From: HXMU1420-2 sp034670145
GTDB taxonomy: Bacteria; Pseudomonadota; Alphaproteobacteria; Rhodobacterales; Rhodobacteraceae
Assembly (NCBI GenBank): GCA_034670145.1
Contig: JAXMOA010000003.1
Span: 124,001-188,000 of the forward strand
Direction of reading: 5' to 3'
DNA length: 64,000 nucleotides
Shown piece by piece: positions 8,535 to 17,100 of the stretch; the stretch's first letter is position 1; every line of letters begins with the position of its first letter. The translations under genes were made by a program, and so were the position numbers. The notes under the pieces are model-generated. The model saw only the letters and a program-made list of their open reading frames with translations, was not told the DNA's origin and did no database searches.

Positions 8535-9448
8535 ACATCCCCGGCGGTCTGAACCGCCGCGCCGACCTCATGGGTCATGAAATCCATGAACAGGCGTGTC
8601 TTGGGGTCCTGGTGGCGCCGATGGGTATAAAGGCAGGCCATCTGCACCGGCACCGGCGGCGTTTGCGTCGCCACCGGTATCAAGGCCCCTGACTCCAGAT
8701 GCGCCGCCACCTCGAACACGGGCTTCAGAACGATCCCCTGCCCGGCCAGCGCCCAATCGGTCAGCACATCACCGTCGTCGCATTCATGCCGCCCCGATAC
8801 GGCAAACCGCTGCGGCCCATCCGGGGTTTGCAACCGCCACTGAAACTCGGACGCACCGGGAAAGCGCAGGTTCAGACACTCATGCCCCCCCCGCACCAGA
8901 TCCCACCCGGTTTCAGGCATTCCGCGCGCCGCCACATAGGCCGGCGCCGCGCATAACACACGTTCGCAATCCGAAATCTTGCGAATCCGCAATGTGCTGT
9001 CCTCGGGCTGACCCAGGAAGAACGCCAGATCCAACCCCTCAGAGGTCATATCCACCGTTCGATCCGTCAACCGCAGGCGCACCGAAATCTCGGGGTACAG
9101 CGCCAGAAAAGCAGGCACATGCGGCGCAATCAAACGCCGCCCCATCCCCAGCGGAGCCGACACATACAAAGACCCGCGCGGATTATCCGTCAGATCCACA
9201 ACCCGCGCCTCGGCTTCGTCCACCGCCTCCAGCACGCTGCACGCACCGGTGTAAAACGCCTCTCCCTGCTCCGTCGCACTCAGGTTGCGCGTGGTCCGCT
9301 GAAACAGACGCACACCCAGATGATCCTCCAACTGGGAAATCCGCGCCGAGGTCACCGCCGGAGAAATGCGCAAATCCCGCCCAGCCGCGGACATACTGCC
9401 TAATTCATAGACACGGACAAAAGTTCTGATGTTGTCGAGATATGACAT
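8519..9448 (-). CDS. LysR family transcriptional regulator
   Basis: 309 residues with an N-terminal winged helix (SMSAAGRDLRISPAVTSARISQLEDHLGVRLFQRTTR) and a C-terminal periplasmic-binding-like effector domain. It is divergent from puuD and convergent with uraH, so it is the natural candidate for regulating urate catabolism, perhaps with urate or a ureide as effector; this is inference. Its start overlaps the probable regulatory region for puuD. Confidence 0.88.
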   Translation of the reverse strand: MSYLDNIRTFVRVYELGSMSAAGRDLRISPAVTSARISQLEDHLGVRLFQRTTRNLSATEQGEAFYTGACSVLEAVDEAEARVVDLTDNPRGSLYVSAPLGMGRRLIAPHVPAFLALYPEISVRLRLTDRTVDMTSEGLDLAFFLGQPEDSTLRIRKISDCERVLCAAPAYVAARGMPETGWDLVRGGHECLNLRFPGASEFQWRLQTPDGPQRFAVSGRHECDDGDVLTDWALAGQGIVLKPVFEVAAHLESGALIPVATQTPPVPVQMACLYTHRRHQDPKTRLFMDFMTHEVGAAVQTAGDVQLPR

Positions 9449-9492
9449 TGTTCTGCGTTTTTTGAATGAGCTTGATACTATATCGAGATACC
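9432..9492. promoter_or_regulatory. Candidate LysR/puuD control region
   Basis: The motif TCGAGATA occurs twice, at about 9436 and 9484, roughly 48 bases apart, straddling the LysR start. Divergent LysR genes usually bind in such a place, but the first copy is also coding (MSYLDNI), so it may be chance. Confidence 0.25.
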
Positions 9493-9573
9493 GAAAAGTC
9501 GACCCAATGCCTAGGCTTGCCCCAACCCAACAGCCTGACCTCGAAACTCCACCCCTCTTCGGGCCGGAACCCG

Positions 9574-9637
9574 GGCCAGATCATTGGCCAGATCATTGGC
9601 CCGATACCACGGCCAAACCACCACGGCCAAACCACCA
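9574..9637 (+). repeat. Two short tandem repeats in the puuD leader
   Basis: GGCCAGATCATT is repeated twice in tandem (9574-9597), followed by two copies of ACCACGGCCAAACC (9606-9633) and a CCA-rich tail. The 14-base unit is not a multiple of three, arguing that this is untranslated leader and that puuD starts at 9664, not at the upstream in-frame codon at 9466. Confidence 0.7.
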
Positions 9638-9663
9638 CCAACGACGTCACGACGGAGCGCCCC

Positions 9664-10896
9664 ATGTACGACCTAACTGCATTCTGGACCTGGCTGGAAT
9701 TTGCCGCCCGCTGGCTGCATGTGATCACCGCAATGGCCTGGATCGGCTCCTCCTTTTACTTCATCGCGCTCGACCTGGGCCTGAACCGCAATATCAAAGG
9801 GCCGGCCGACGGCGAAGAATGGCAGGTGCACGGCGGCGGGTTCTATCACATCCAGAAATATCTGGTCGCCCCGGAACAAATGCCCGAACACCTGACCTGG
9901 TTCAAATGGGAGAGCTATTCAACCTGGCTCAGCGGTGCCGCCCTGCTGATGATTGTCTATTGGGCCGGAGGCGAACTCTACCTCATCGACGCGACCAAGG
10001 CCGACCTGGCGCTGTGGCAGGGCATCGCGATCTCGGCAATCTCGCTGACCATTGGCTGGCTGGTCTATGACCGCCTGTGCAAAAGCCCACTGGGCAACCA
10101 GCCGACGGTGCTGATGTTGCTGCTGTTTGTGCTGCTGGTGGTGATGGGCTGGGGCTACAACCAGATCTTTACCGGACGTGCGATGATGCTCCACCTGGGC
10201 GCCTTCACAGCCACCATCATGACCGCAAACGTTTTTTTCATCATCATGCCGAACCAGCGGATCGTGGTGGAGGACCTCAAGGCCGGGCGCACGCCGGATC
10301 CGATCTATGGCAAGATCGCCAAGCTGCGCTCGACCCACAATAACTACCTGACCCTGCCGGTCATCTTCCTGATGTTGTCCAATCACTATCCGCTGGCCTT
10401 TGCCACGCAATACAACTGGATCATCGCCGCCCTTGTGTTCCTGATGGGCGTGACCATCCGGCACTATTTCAACTCCATGCACGCCCGCAAAGGCAAACCC
10501 ACCTGGACCTGGGCCGTCACCGCGATCCTGTTTCTGGTGATCTGCTGGCTCTCCACCGCCCAGATGCACGACACCCTGGAACAGGCCGAGGCCAAGCCGC
10601 TCACCCCATACGAACAACGCTTTGCCCAGGCCGAAGGGTTTGACGATGTGCACGACATCGTCCTGGGCCGATGCTCCATGTGCCACGCCCGCGAACCCGT
10701 GTGGGAGGGGTTTCTTTGGGCCCCCAAAGGCGTGCTGCTGGAAACCAAAGCCGATATCGCCAAACACGCTGACGCAATCTACCTTCAGGCCGGGCTCAGC
10801 CATGCCATGCCACCGGCCAATATCACAGGCCTGCCCGAGCAGGACCGCGCCGCGCTGGTGCGTTGGTACCGCGCGGCCCGCAAAAGCGAACAATAA
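9664..10896 (+). CDS. puuD: Membrane-bound urate oxidase with C-terminal cytochrome c domain
   Basis: PuuD-type urate hydroxylase of 410 residues. Residues 1-300 form about eight membrane helices starting with ARWLHVITAMAWIGSSFYF. The C-terminal 90 residues are a class I cytochrome c with CSMCH (Cys337, Cys340, His341) and a likely axial Met382 in HAMPPANITGL. It is expected to pass electrons from urate to the respiratory chain instead of making peroxide. The start at 9664 places the first helix correctly; the leader upstream is repetitive. With uraH and the puuE-uraD fusion it completes urate to allantoate. Confidence 0.93.
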   Translation: MYDLTAFWTWLEFAARWLHVITAMAWIGSSFYFIALDLGLNRNIKGPADGEEWQVHGGGFYHIQKYLVAPEQMPEHLTWFKWESYSTWLSGAALLMIVYWAGGELYLIDATKADLALWQGIAISAISLTIGWLVYDRLCKSPLGNQPTVLMLLLFVLLVVMGWGYNQIFTGRAMMLHLGAFTATIMTANVFFIIMPNQRIVVEDLKAGRTPDPIYGKIAKLRSTHNNYLTLPVIFLMLSNHYPLAFATQYNWIIAALVFLMGVTIRHYFNSMHARKGKPTWTWAVTAILFLVICWLSTAQMHDTLEQAEAKPLTPYEQRFAQAEGFDDVHDIVLGRCSMCHAREPVWEGFLWAPKGVLLETKADIAKHADAIYLQAGLSHAMPPANITGLPEQDRAALVRWYRAARKSEQ

Positions 10897-11000
10897 CACG
10901 CAACTTCACGCAATTCTTTCTAGCCCGAAACGGTCTTCTCGTGGCAGCCTGCCGTCAACAGATGGCACGCGCCCAAAACAGCGGCCGCAGGGGGAATGGA

Positions 11001-12095
11001 ATGAAGTCGCACAATCGCCATGGCTGGCGCCATCGCACGCAACGCCTGTTGGCGCAGGTCAAGACCCGGTCGCAAAGCGGCTTTCGTGCCTGCACCTGGG
11101 CCCTGATCGCCCTGCTGGCCTTGGCCCAGACCAGTCTGGCCTGCACGGTTCCGACCGAACTCAAAACCGACCTGCCGCCGGGCGGTACAGAACAGCCGAC
11201 CGACGTGACCGTGTCGTTTTCAATCATTGATTTCATGAATGTCGACGATGAAAACCAGCGAATCGAACTCGACATGTTCCTGCAAATGTCCTGGACCGAC
11301 CCCCGCCTCGCGCAACTGAGCGGCTGCCGTGTCCCGATCACCGCCGTCTGGTTTCCCCGGATCCGCCTGCTCAACTCCGACCAGTTCCGCGTCGCCTATC
11401 GCAACTCACGCAATCAGGTCGCCATCGGGGACAACGGCACCGTCAGCTACACCCAACGCTTCACCGGCGCCGTGTCCAGCTATCACACGCTGACCCGCTT
11501 CCCGTTCGACAGCCACATCTTCTCGATTGATTTCGTCAATCTGCAAGAGCGGGGCAACTGGATCGAATTCACGGCCGATTCCGAAAACACCTGGATCGCT
11601 GACCGGCTCAATATCGAAGGCTGGAGCATCGGCGACGTCTCTCTCTCGGTCAGCGAAATGACCCTGCAGCGCACCGAGATGAACTTCGAAAAACTGTCGT
11701 TAAAGATCGAGGCCAAGCGGAACCCCGAGTTTTACATCTACCGCCTGATCACCCTGTTGACGCTTGTAGTGGCCATGTCCTGGGTCATCTTCTGGGTTCC
11801 CCCCAGCCAGTTCGAATTTCAGATCGGCATCGGCGCAACCACCATGCTGACGGCCATGGCTTTTGTGTTTGCCATCAGCAATCAATTGCCCCCCGTGGGC
11901 TATCTGACCGTTCTGGACAAAATGGTGATCTGGGCCATTATCCTGATCTTCATGTCCATAGTCGAGGCCCTGATCGCCGGGCGTCTGGTCCTGGCGAACA
12001 AAGAAGAACAGGCCAGGCGGCTCGACTGGGTATCGCGATTTTGCTTTCCGATCCTGCTGTTTTCAGGTTGGACAATTGTAATTTCCGCCAATTGA
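11001..12095 (+). CDS. Pentameric ligand-gated ion channel homologue (GLIC/ELIC type)
   Basis: 364 residues: signal peptide (ALIALLALAQTSLA), an extracellular beta-rich domain of about 190 residues and four membrane helices. Family marks include FLQMSWTDPRLAQL, TRFPFDSHIFSIDF in place of the eukaryotic Cys-loop (no paired cysteines, as in other bacterial members) and ISNQLPPVGYLTVLDKMVIW after M2. The M1-M2 turn has SQFEF; a glutamate there normally favours cation selectivity. The start at 11001 follows GGGGAA. It lies 104 bp after puuD on the same strand. Ligand unknown; a purine-derived ligand is only a guess from context. Confidence 0.88.
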   Translation: MKSHNRHGWRHRTQRLLAQVKTRSQSGFRACTWALIALLALAQTSLACTVPTELKTDLPPGGTEQPTDVTVSFSIIDFMNVDDENQRIELDMFLQMSWTDPRLAQLSGCRVPITAVWFPRIRLLNSDQFRVAYRNSRNQVAIGDNGTVSYTQRFTGAVSSYHTLTRFPFDSHIFSIDFVNLQERGNWIEFTADSENTWIADRLNIEGWSIGDVSLSVSEMTLQRTEMNFEKLSLKIEAKRNPEFYIYRLITLLTLVVAMSWVIFWVPPSQFEFQIGIGATTMLTAMAFVFAISNQLPPVGYLTVLDKMVIWAIILIFMSIVEALIAGRLVLANKEEQARRLDWVSRFCFPILLFSGWTIVISAN

Positions 12096-12187
12096 AGACC
12101 GGTAAACGGCAGCGCTCCCAAGCCACGCCCCAAGCCACCCCCAGGGACGCCCTGCCCCCCGCATTCGACCTCTGGGCGTGTTCTCGG

Positions 12188-12208
12188 GCAAAAAACCGCA
12201 GTTTTTGC
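12188..12208 (+). terminator. Weak terminator-like hairpin after the ion channel gene
   Basis: GCAAAAA and TTTTTGC form a 7-bp AT-rich stem about 90 bases after the channel stop codon. No downstream T-run, so termination efficiency is doubtful. Confidence 0.3.
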
Positions 12209-12220
12209 TCGCCAAGCGCT

Positions 12221-12256
12221 CATCTGGTATTACATTTGCTTGATATAAACCAGATG
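12221..12256. promoter_or_regulatory. Inverted repeat upstream of tamA
   Basis: CATCTGGT (12221-12228) and ACCAGATG (12249-12256) are perfect 8-base arms separated by 20 AT-rich bases, about 85 bases before tamA. It may be an operator flanking the tamAB promoter. No regulator can be named. Confidence 0.35.
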
Positions 12257-12339
12257 TCGCGTCAGATTTAGATTTGTTCAGGTCGACTTGTGGGGTTGGC
12301 CGGTCTACAGAATCGCCACACAAAAAGGGGGCATGCGCC

Positions 12340-14184
12340 ATGGCCATCAGCGCTCATAGCCGGCCCGTTCGGGGCCGACCGGTACGGGACGGATTGCAGG
12401 CCTGCGTCCTGGCAGCAGCGGCACTTGTTGCCTCTGTCACCCCATTCCGCCCAGCCGCCGCGCTTGAGGTTGTGTTGAACGCACCCGACGCCCCCAAAGA
12501 GCTGCTCGAACGGCTACAGGCCGCATCGCTCGCCCTCACCGCCGAAGAACGCGGCCTGGACAGTCCACAAGAGCAGCTGGCCGCCGCGCGCAGCGATTAT
12601 CGCGGGCTGATCAGCGTCCTCTATGATGCGGCCTATTACGGGCCGGTTATCCGCATCAAGGTCGACGGGCGCGAGGCCGCCAACATCAATCCGCTGGAAA
12701 CACCCAGCCAGATCAACAAGATTGTCATCTCGGTCGACACCGGCAAACCATTCCGCTTTGGACGCGCAGAGATCGGCCCGCTGGCCCAGGACACGGAATT
12801 GCCCGAAGGGTTCAAGACCGGTGAAACCGCCGGATCCGGCGTCCTGCAGGACACCGCGCGCACCGCCGTCAGCGCATGGCGCGACGCCAGCCACGCCAAG
12901 GCCCGCATCGCCGGGCAGAAAATCACCGCGCGCCATGCGGATGCAACGCTGGATGCCCAGATCACCGTCGATCCGGGCCCCTCCCTCACCTTTGGCCGCG
13001 AAACGATCTCCACGTCTTCGACTGTCACCCAAGAGGCGATCAGACGCATCGCAGGCTTCCCCACCGGAGAAGAGTTCAGCCCCGAAAAGGCCCGCAGATC
13101 CGCCAGCCGCCTGCGCCGCACCGGAGCCTTCAGCTCGGTCGCCCTGACCGAGGCCGAAACGCCCAATGCAGACAACTCGCTGGATTTTGACATCGCCGTC
13201 ATCGACGCCAAACCCCGGCGCCTGCAATTCGGCGCCGAAATCGCATCGACCCAGGGGCTGGAAGCCTCGTTCAAATGGATCCACCGCAACCTCTTTGGCG
13301 GCGCCGAGCGGCTCACCTTTGACAGCCGCATCCGCAACATCGGCGGCACCAGCGATGTGGACGGACGCCTGACCCTGCGTCTGGACCGTCCGGCCTTTTT
13401 TGGCGCGGATAATGACCTGTTTTATCTGCTCGACATCGAACAGAAAAACGAAGACCACTATCAACTGTTCCGCTCCCAGCTGGGCGTCGGCTGGCGGCGC
13501 ACCATCTCCAATGATACCTATTGGGAGGCCGCCGTCGCGGCAAATTACAACATCTCCGACGATGTGTTCGGCTCGGACCGTGAATTCTATTTCCTGTCCG
13601 TCCCTTTCCGGTTGCGCCGCGACAAACGCGACAACAGCACCGACGCGACGAGTGGCTATTACCTCAACGCGGATGCCATCCCCTTCATTGGCGTGAACGA
13701 CACGTCATCGGGCGTCTATTCGCGCATAGATGGCCGGGCTTATCTGGGGTTGGGCGCCAACAACCGGGTGGTTTTGGCCGGACGGTTTCAACTGGGTACA
13801 GTCCTGGGCCCGGACATCCAGAACATCTCGCCCGACATGCTGTTTTATTCCGGCGGATCAGGCACCGTGCGCGGCCAACCCTTTGAATCCCTTGGGGTAC
13901 CCATCGGCACTGGAACGGCGGGCGGTCGCTCTTTCCTCGGCCTGTCTGCCGAGATCCGCGGCCATGTCACCGACAAGATTTCGCTGGTTGGCTTCTTTGA
14001 CTATGGCGCGGTCGGCATAGATCAATTCGTCACCGACGGCTCCCCCACCCACTCTGGCGCCGGCCTCGGCCTGCGCTATGATGTGGGCGGTATCGGCGCC
14101 CTGCGGCTGGATGTGGCCTATCCTGTCGAGGGCACCACCTCGGACGGTATTCAATTCTACTTTGGGATCGGACAGGCATTTTGA
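12340..14184 (+). CDS. tamA: Translocation and assembly module outer-membrane protein TamA
   Basis: Omp85/BamA-family outer-membrane protein of 614 residues. There is an N-terminal signal peptide (about residues 1-40 ending AAA), POTRA repeats up to about residue 290, then a 16-strand barrel ending in YFGIGQAF with the terminal aromatic residue typical of barrels. VRGQPFESLG resembles the L6 loop (V)RG(Y/F) motif of Omp85 proteins. The start at 12340 follows GGGGG; frames before it lack a signal peptide. It is coupled to tamB by TTGA overlap and together they insert autotransporters or other outer-membrane proteins. Confidence 0.9.
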   Translation: MAISAHSRPVRGRPVRDGLQACVLAAAALVASVTPFRPAAALEVVLNAPDAPKELLERLQAASLALTAEERGLDSPQEQLAAARSDYRGLISVLYDAAYYGPVIRIKVDGREAANINPLETPSQINKIVISVDTGKPFRFGRAEIGPLAQDTELPEGFKTGETAGSGVLQDTARTAVSAWRDASHAKARIAGQKITARHADATLDAQITVDPGPSLTFGRETISTSSTVTQEAIRRIAGFPTGEEFSPEKARRSASRLRRTGAFSSVALTEAETPNADNSLDFDIAVIDAKPRRLQFGAEIASTQGLEASFKWIHRNLFGGAERLTFDSRIRNIGGTSDVDGRLTLRLDRPAFFGADNDLFYLLDIEQKNEDHYQLFRSQLGVGWRRTISNDTYWEAAVAANYNISDDVFGSDREFYFLSVPFRLRRDKRDNSTDATSGYYLNADAIPFIGVNDTSSGVYSRIDGRAYLGLGANNRVVLAGRFQLGTVLGPDIQNISPDMLFYSGGSGTVRGQPFESLGVPIGTGTAGGRSFLGLSAEIRGHVTDKISLVGFFDYGAVGIDQFVTDGSPTHSGAGLGLRYDVGGIGALRLDVAYPVEGTTSDGIQFYFGIGQAF

Positions 14185-17100
14185 GACGGTTTCTCGCACT
14201 CACATCCGCAGCCCTGCTGCTTCAGTTCACCCCACAGCTGAACAGCCCGCTTCTGGCACAGGACAAACCCGCCGAAACCACGCAGGAAGAAGACGAGGCA
14301 GGCGGCCCACTGGTCCGTTTTCTGGAAAACACCCTCTCCAACGACAGCCGCACCATCCGGGTCACCGGACTCGAAGGCGCGCTCTCGTCACAGGCCACCA
14401 TCCAATCCATCGAGGTTTCGGACACAGACGGCGTCTGGTTCCGCCTGACCGGCGCGGTTCTGGACTGGAACCGCCTCGCTCTGGTGCGCGGTCGCTTCTC
14501 GGTCAATGAACTCTCGGCCCAAAGCATCGAGATCCTGCGCGCACCCCTGCCCTCCACCGACGCAGAAGCCCCCGCCCCCGAGGCGCAGCCCTTTGCCATG
14601 CCAGAGCTGCCCGTATCAATTGAGATCGGCAAGCTGGCGGTGGCCAAAATCGACCTGGCCGAGGATGTGATCGGCCTTGCCGCCACGCTGGAGGTTCGGG
14701 GCAACCTCACCCTGGCGGATGGCGCGCTGGATACCGACCTCACCATCGACCGCCTGGACCGGACCAGCGACCAGATCGCGATCAAGGCCAGCTTTGCCAA
14801 TGAAACCCGCCAGATCGGCGTCGACATCCGCGCACAAGAGGCCGCGGGCGGGCTCATCTCCAAACTGTTGAGCCTGCCGGATTCGCCCCCGGTCACGCTC
14901 ACCATCAAGGGGGACGGGCCTGTCACCGATTTTGCCGCTGACCTGAGCCTCGCCACGGATCAGATCCAGCGGGTCAGCGGGCGCGTCTCGCTCACCGGGC
15001 AGGGCGAAGGCGACGCGCAGGATATCGCGTTCGACGCCAAAATCGAGGGTGACCTGCGCCCGCTCCTCGCCCCGGATTTCACCGCATTCTTTGGCCCGCA
15101 AACCCGCTTGCACGTGGCCGGACAACGCGCGGCAAGCAATGAAATCGACATTTCGACCATTGCCCTGGCGGCCGATGCACTCTCTGTGAATGGCGCTGTG
15201 TCCCTGGATGCCCAGACCCAGCCGACCCGCGTCAATCTGGACATTGCCCTGGGCGATGCGCAGGGCGGCACTGTGGTCCTGCCCGTGCCGGATGGCAAAA
15301 CCACGGTTCAGGGCATCACGGCCAAGGCCACGTTCGACAGCGCCCAGGGGCCGGATTGGACACTCAGCGCCCAGATTGACCAGTTTGCCCAACCCGGCCT
15401 GACCCTGGGCAGCGCCAAACTGACCGCTGCGGGTCAATATACACCGGAACAATCCATCCCCCTCACCGGCACGCTTCAGGCCCAAATCGCAGCACTCGGC
15501 TTTGCCGATGCGGCCCTGCGCAAAGGCGTGGGCGACAGCATGAGTTTGGATGGCGAATTCTCGCTCTCCAAGGGCGAAACCCTGAACCTCAGCAATTTCG
15601 CCCTCAAGGGCAGCGACTATGCCATGGTGCTGGATATGGCCGTCTCTGGCCTCAACAGCGGCTTTGGCATCGACGGGACGGTCAAGGCCGACCTGTCCGA
15701 TCTGTCCCGCTTTGATGCCCTCGCCGACCGCCCCATAGCGGGCGCTCTCACCGCAACGCTCACCGGCAAGGGCGATCCGCTGGGCGGTGTGTTCAGCTTC
15801 CTGCTGGAGGGGACGGGCACCGAACTGCGCGCCGGCTCCGAGGCGCTGGACAAGCTGTTGATCGGCGATACCAACCTGACCCTCGACGCCGAGCGCGGAC
15901 CAAACGGGCTCCAGATCCGGCAATTGCGCCTGAACGGAGAGGCCCTGACCGCCGACGCCAGCGGCTCTGTCAAAACCGGGCGCGCCGATCTGACCCTGAC
16001 GGCGTCGCTGGACGATCTGGCCCGGGTGATGCCCGACCTGCCAGGGCCAGTGACCGTCTCTGGCACCGCCAGTCAAAGGCGCGACACCTGGACCGCCGAC
16101 CTTGATATTGACGCCCCCGGCGGGGCGCAGATGACACTGGATGCGACCGTACCAATGGATCTGGGGCCTGATCTGGCCTTTGACCTTTCGCTGTCTGAAC
16201 CCGCCGGCGGACCTGTCGGACAGATCATCGGCATCCCCGGCGGACCCGCTCTGTCGCTGGATGCAAGGGGCGGCGGCGCGCTCAGCGATTTTCTGGCCAA
16301 TATCGCGCTGGCGACCGAGGGCACAGACCGCCTGTCCGGCGTTGTCACCCTGCGCGAGGACGCCGACCCATCCGCCGCCACCGCCAACGCCACTGCCACC
16401 GCGTTTCAGGCAAAGCTGAGCGGAGACGCCACACCCTTTCTGGCCCAACAGTTTCACGACTTTTTCGGCACCAACGCCCAGCTGAACATCACCGGGCTGC
16501 GCAACGCAGAGGGTCAGATCGACCTCTCTGCGCTCGATATTGACACTGGCGCCCTGCGGCTGACCGGCACGGCGCAGATCAGCGCCCAGGGCAAACCCCT
16601 CAGCGCCGACCTGGACATTGCCCTGGGCACCGGCACCGGCACCACCCGCCTGCCTGTGCCCGGCGATCCGATCGACCTGCGCCGGGCCGTGATCAAGGCC
16701 CAGCTGGACGGCCAGAGCGGCGACGCCTGGTCGCTCAGCGCCAATGTCGACGGGCTGACCCACCCACAGGCCAGCCTGAACCGCCTGACCCTGCGCGGTC
16801 AGGGCACCATCAGCAGCACTGACATTCTGGCTGTCGCAGGCTCGCTGACCGCCGGGCTTCAGGGCCTGTCGATGACCGATCCTGCCCTGCGTGCCGCCAT
16901 TGGCCCCTCGCTCAGCCTGGACGGGCAGTTCAACCTGCCCGGCGACGATACACTGTCGCTCGACACCCTCACCCTGCGTGGTCAGGATATGGAGCTGCTC
17001 GCCACAGCGAACCTGTCGGACCTCTCCGACAGCCAGACATTCGAGGCGAATACAGAACTGCGCCTGACCGACCTGGGCCGCTTTTCCGGCCTGGCCAAAC

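Noticed and set aside
9466..9663. 66-residue N-terminal extension of PuuD
   Set aside because: The DNA is repetitive with a 14-base unit, contains no family similarity and overlaps a divergent control region; ATG at 9664 gives the right membrane start.
9721..9728. Single GTGATCAC in puuD, and another in bmpA near 25404, considered as members of the sdh/suc motif
   Set aside because: They are single copies inside coding sequence without the partner 20-21 bp away.
12514..13464. 316-residue frame antisense to tamA
   Set aside because: No motif and it overlaps the POTRA-coding part of tamA entirely.
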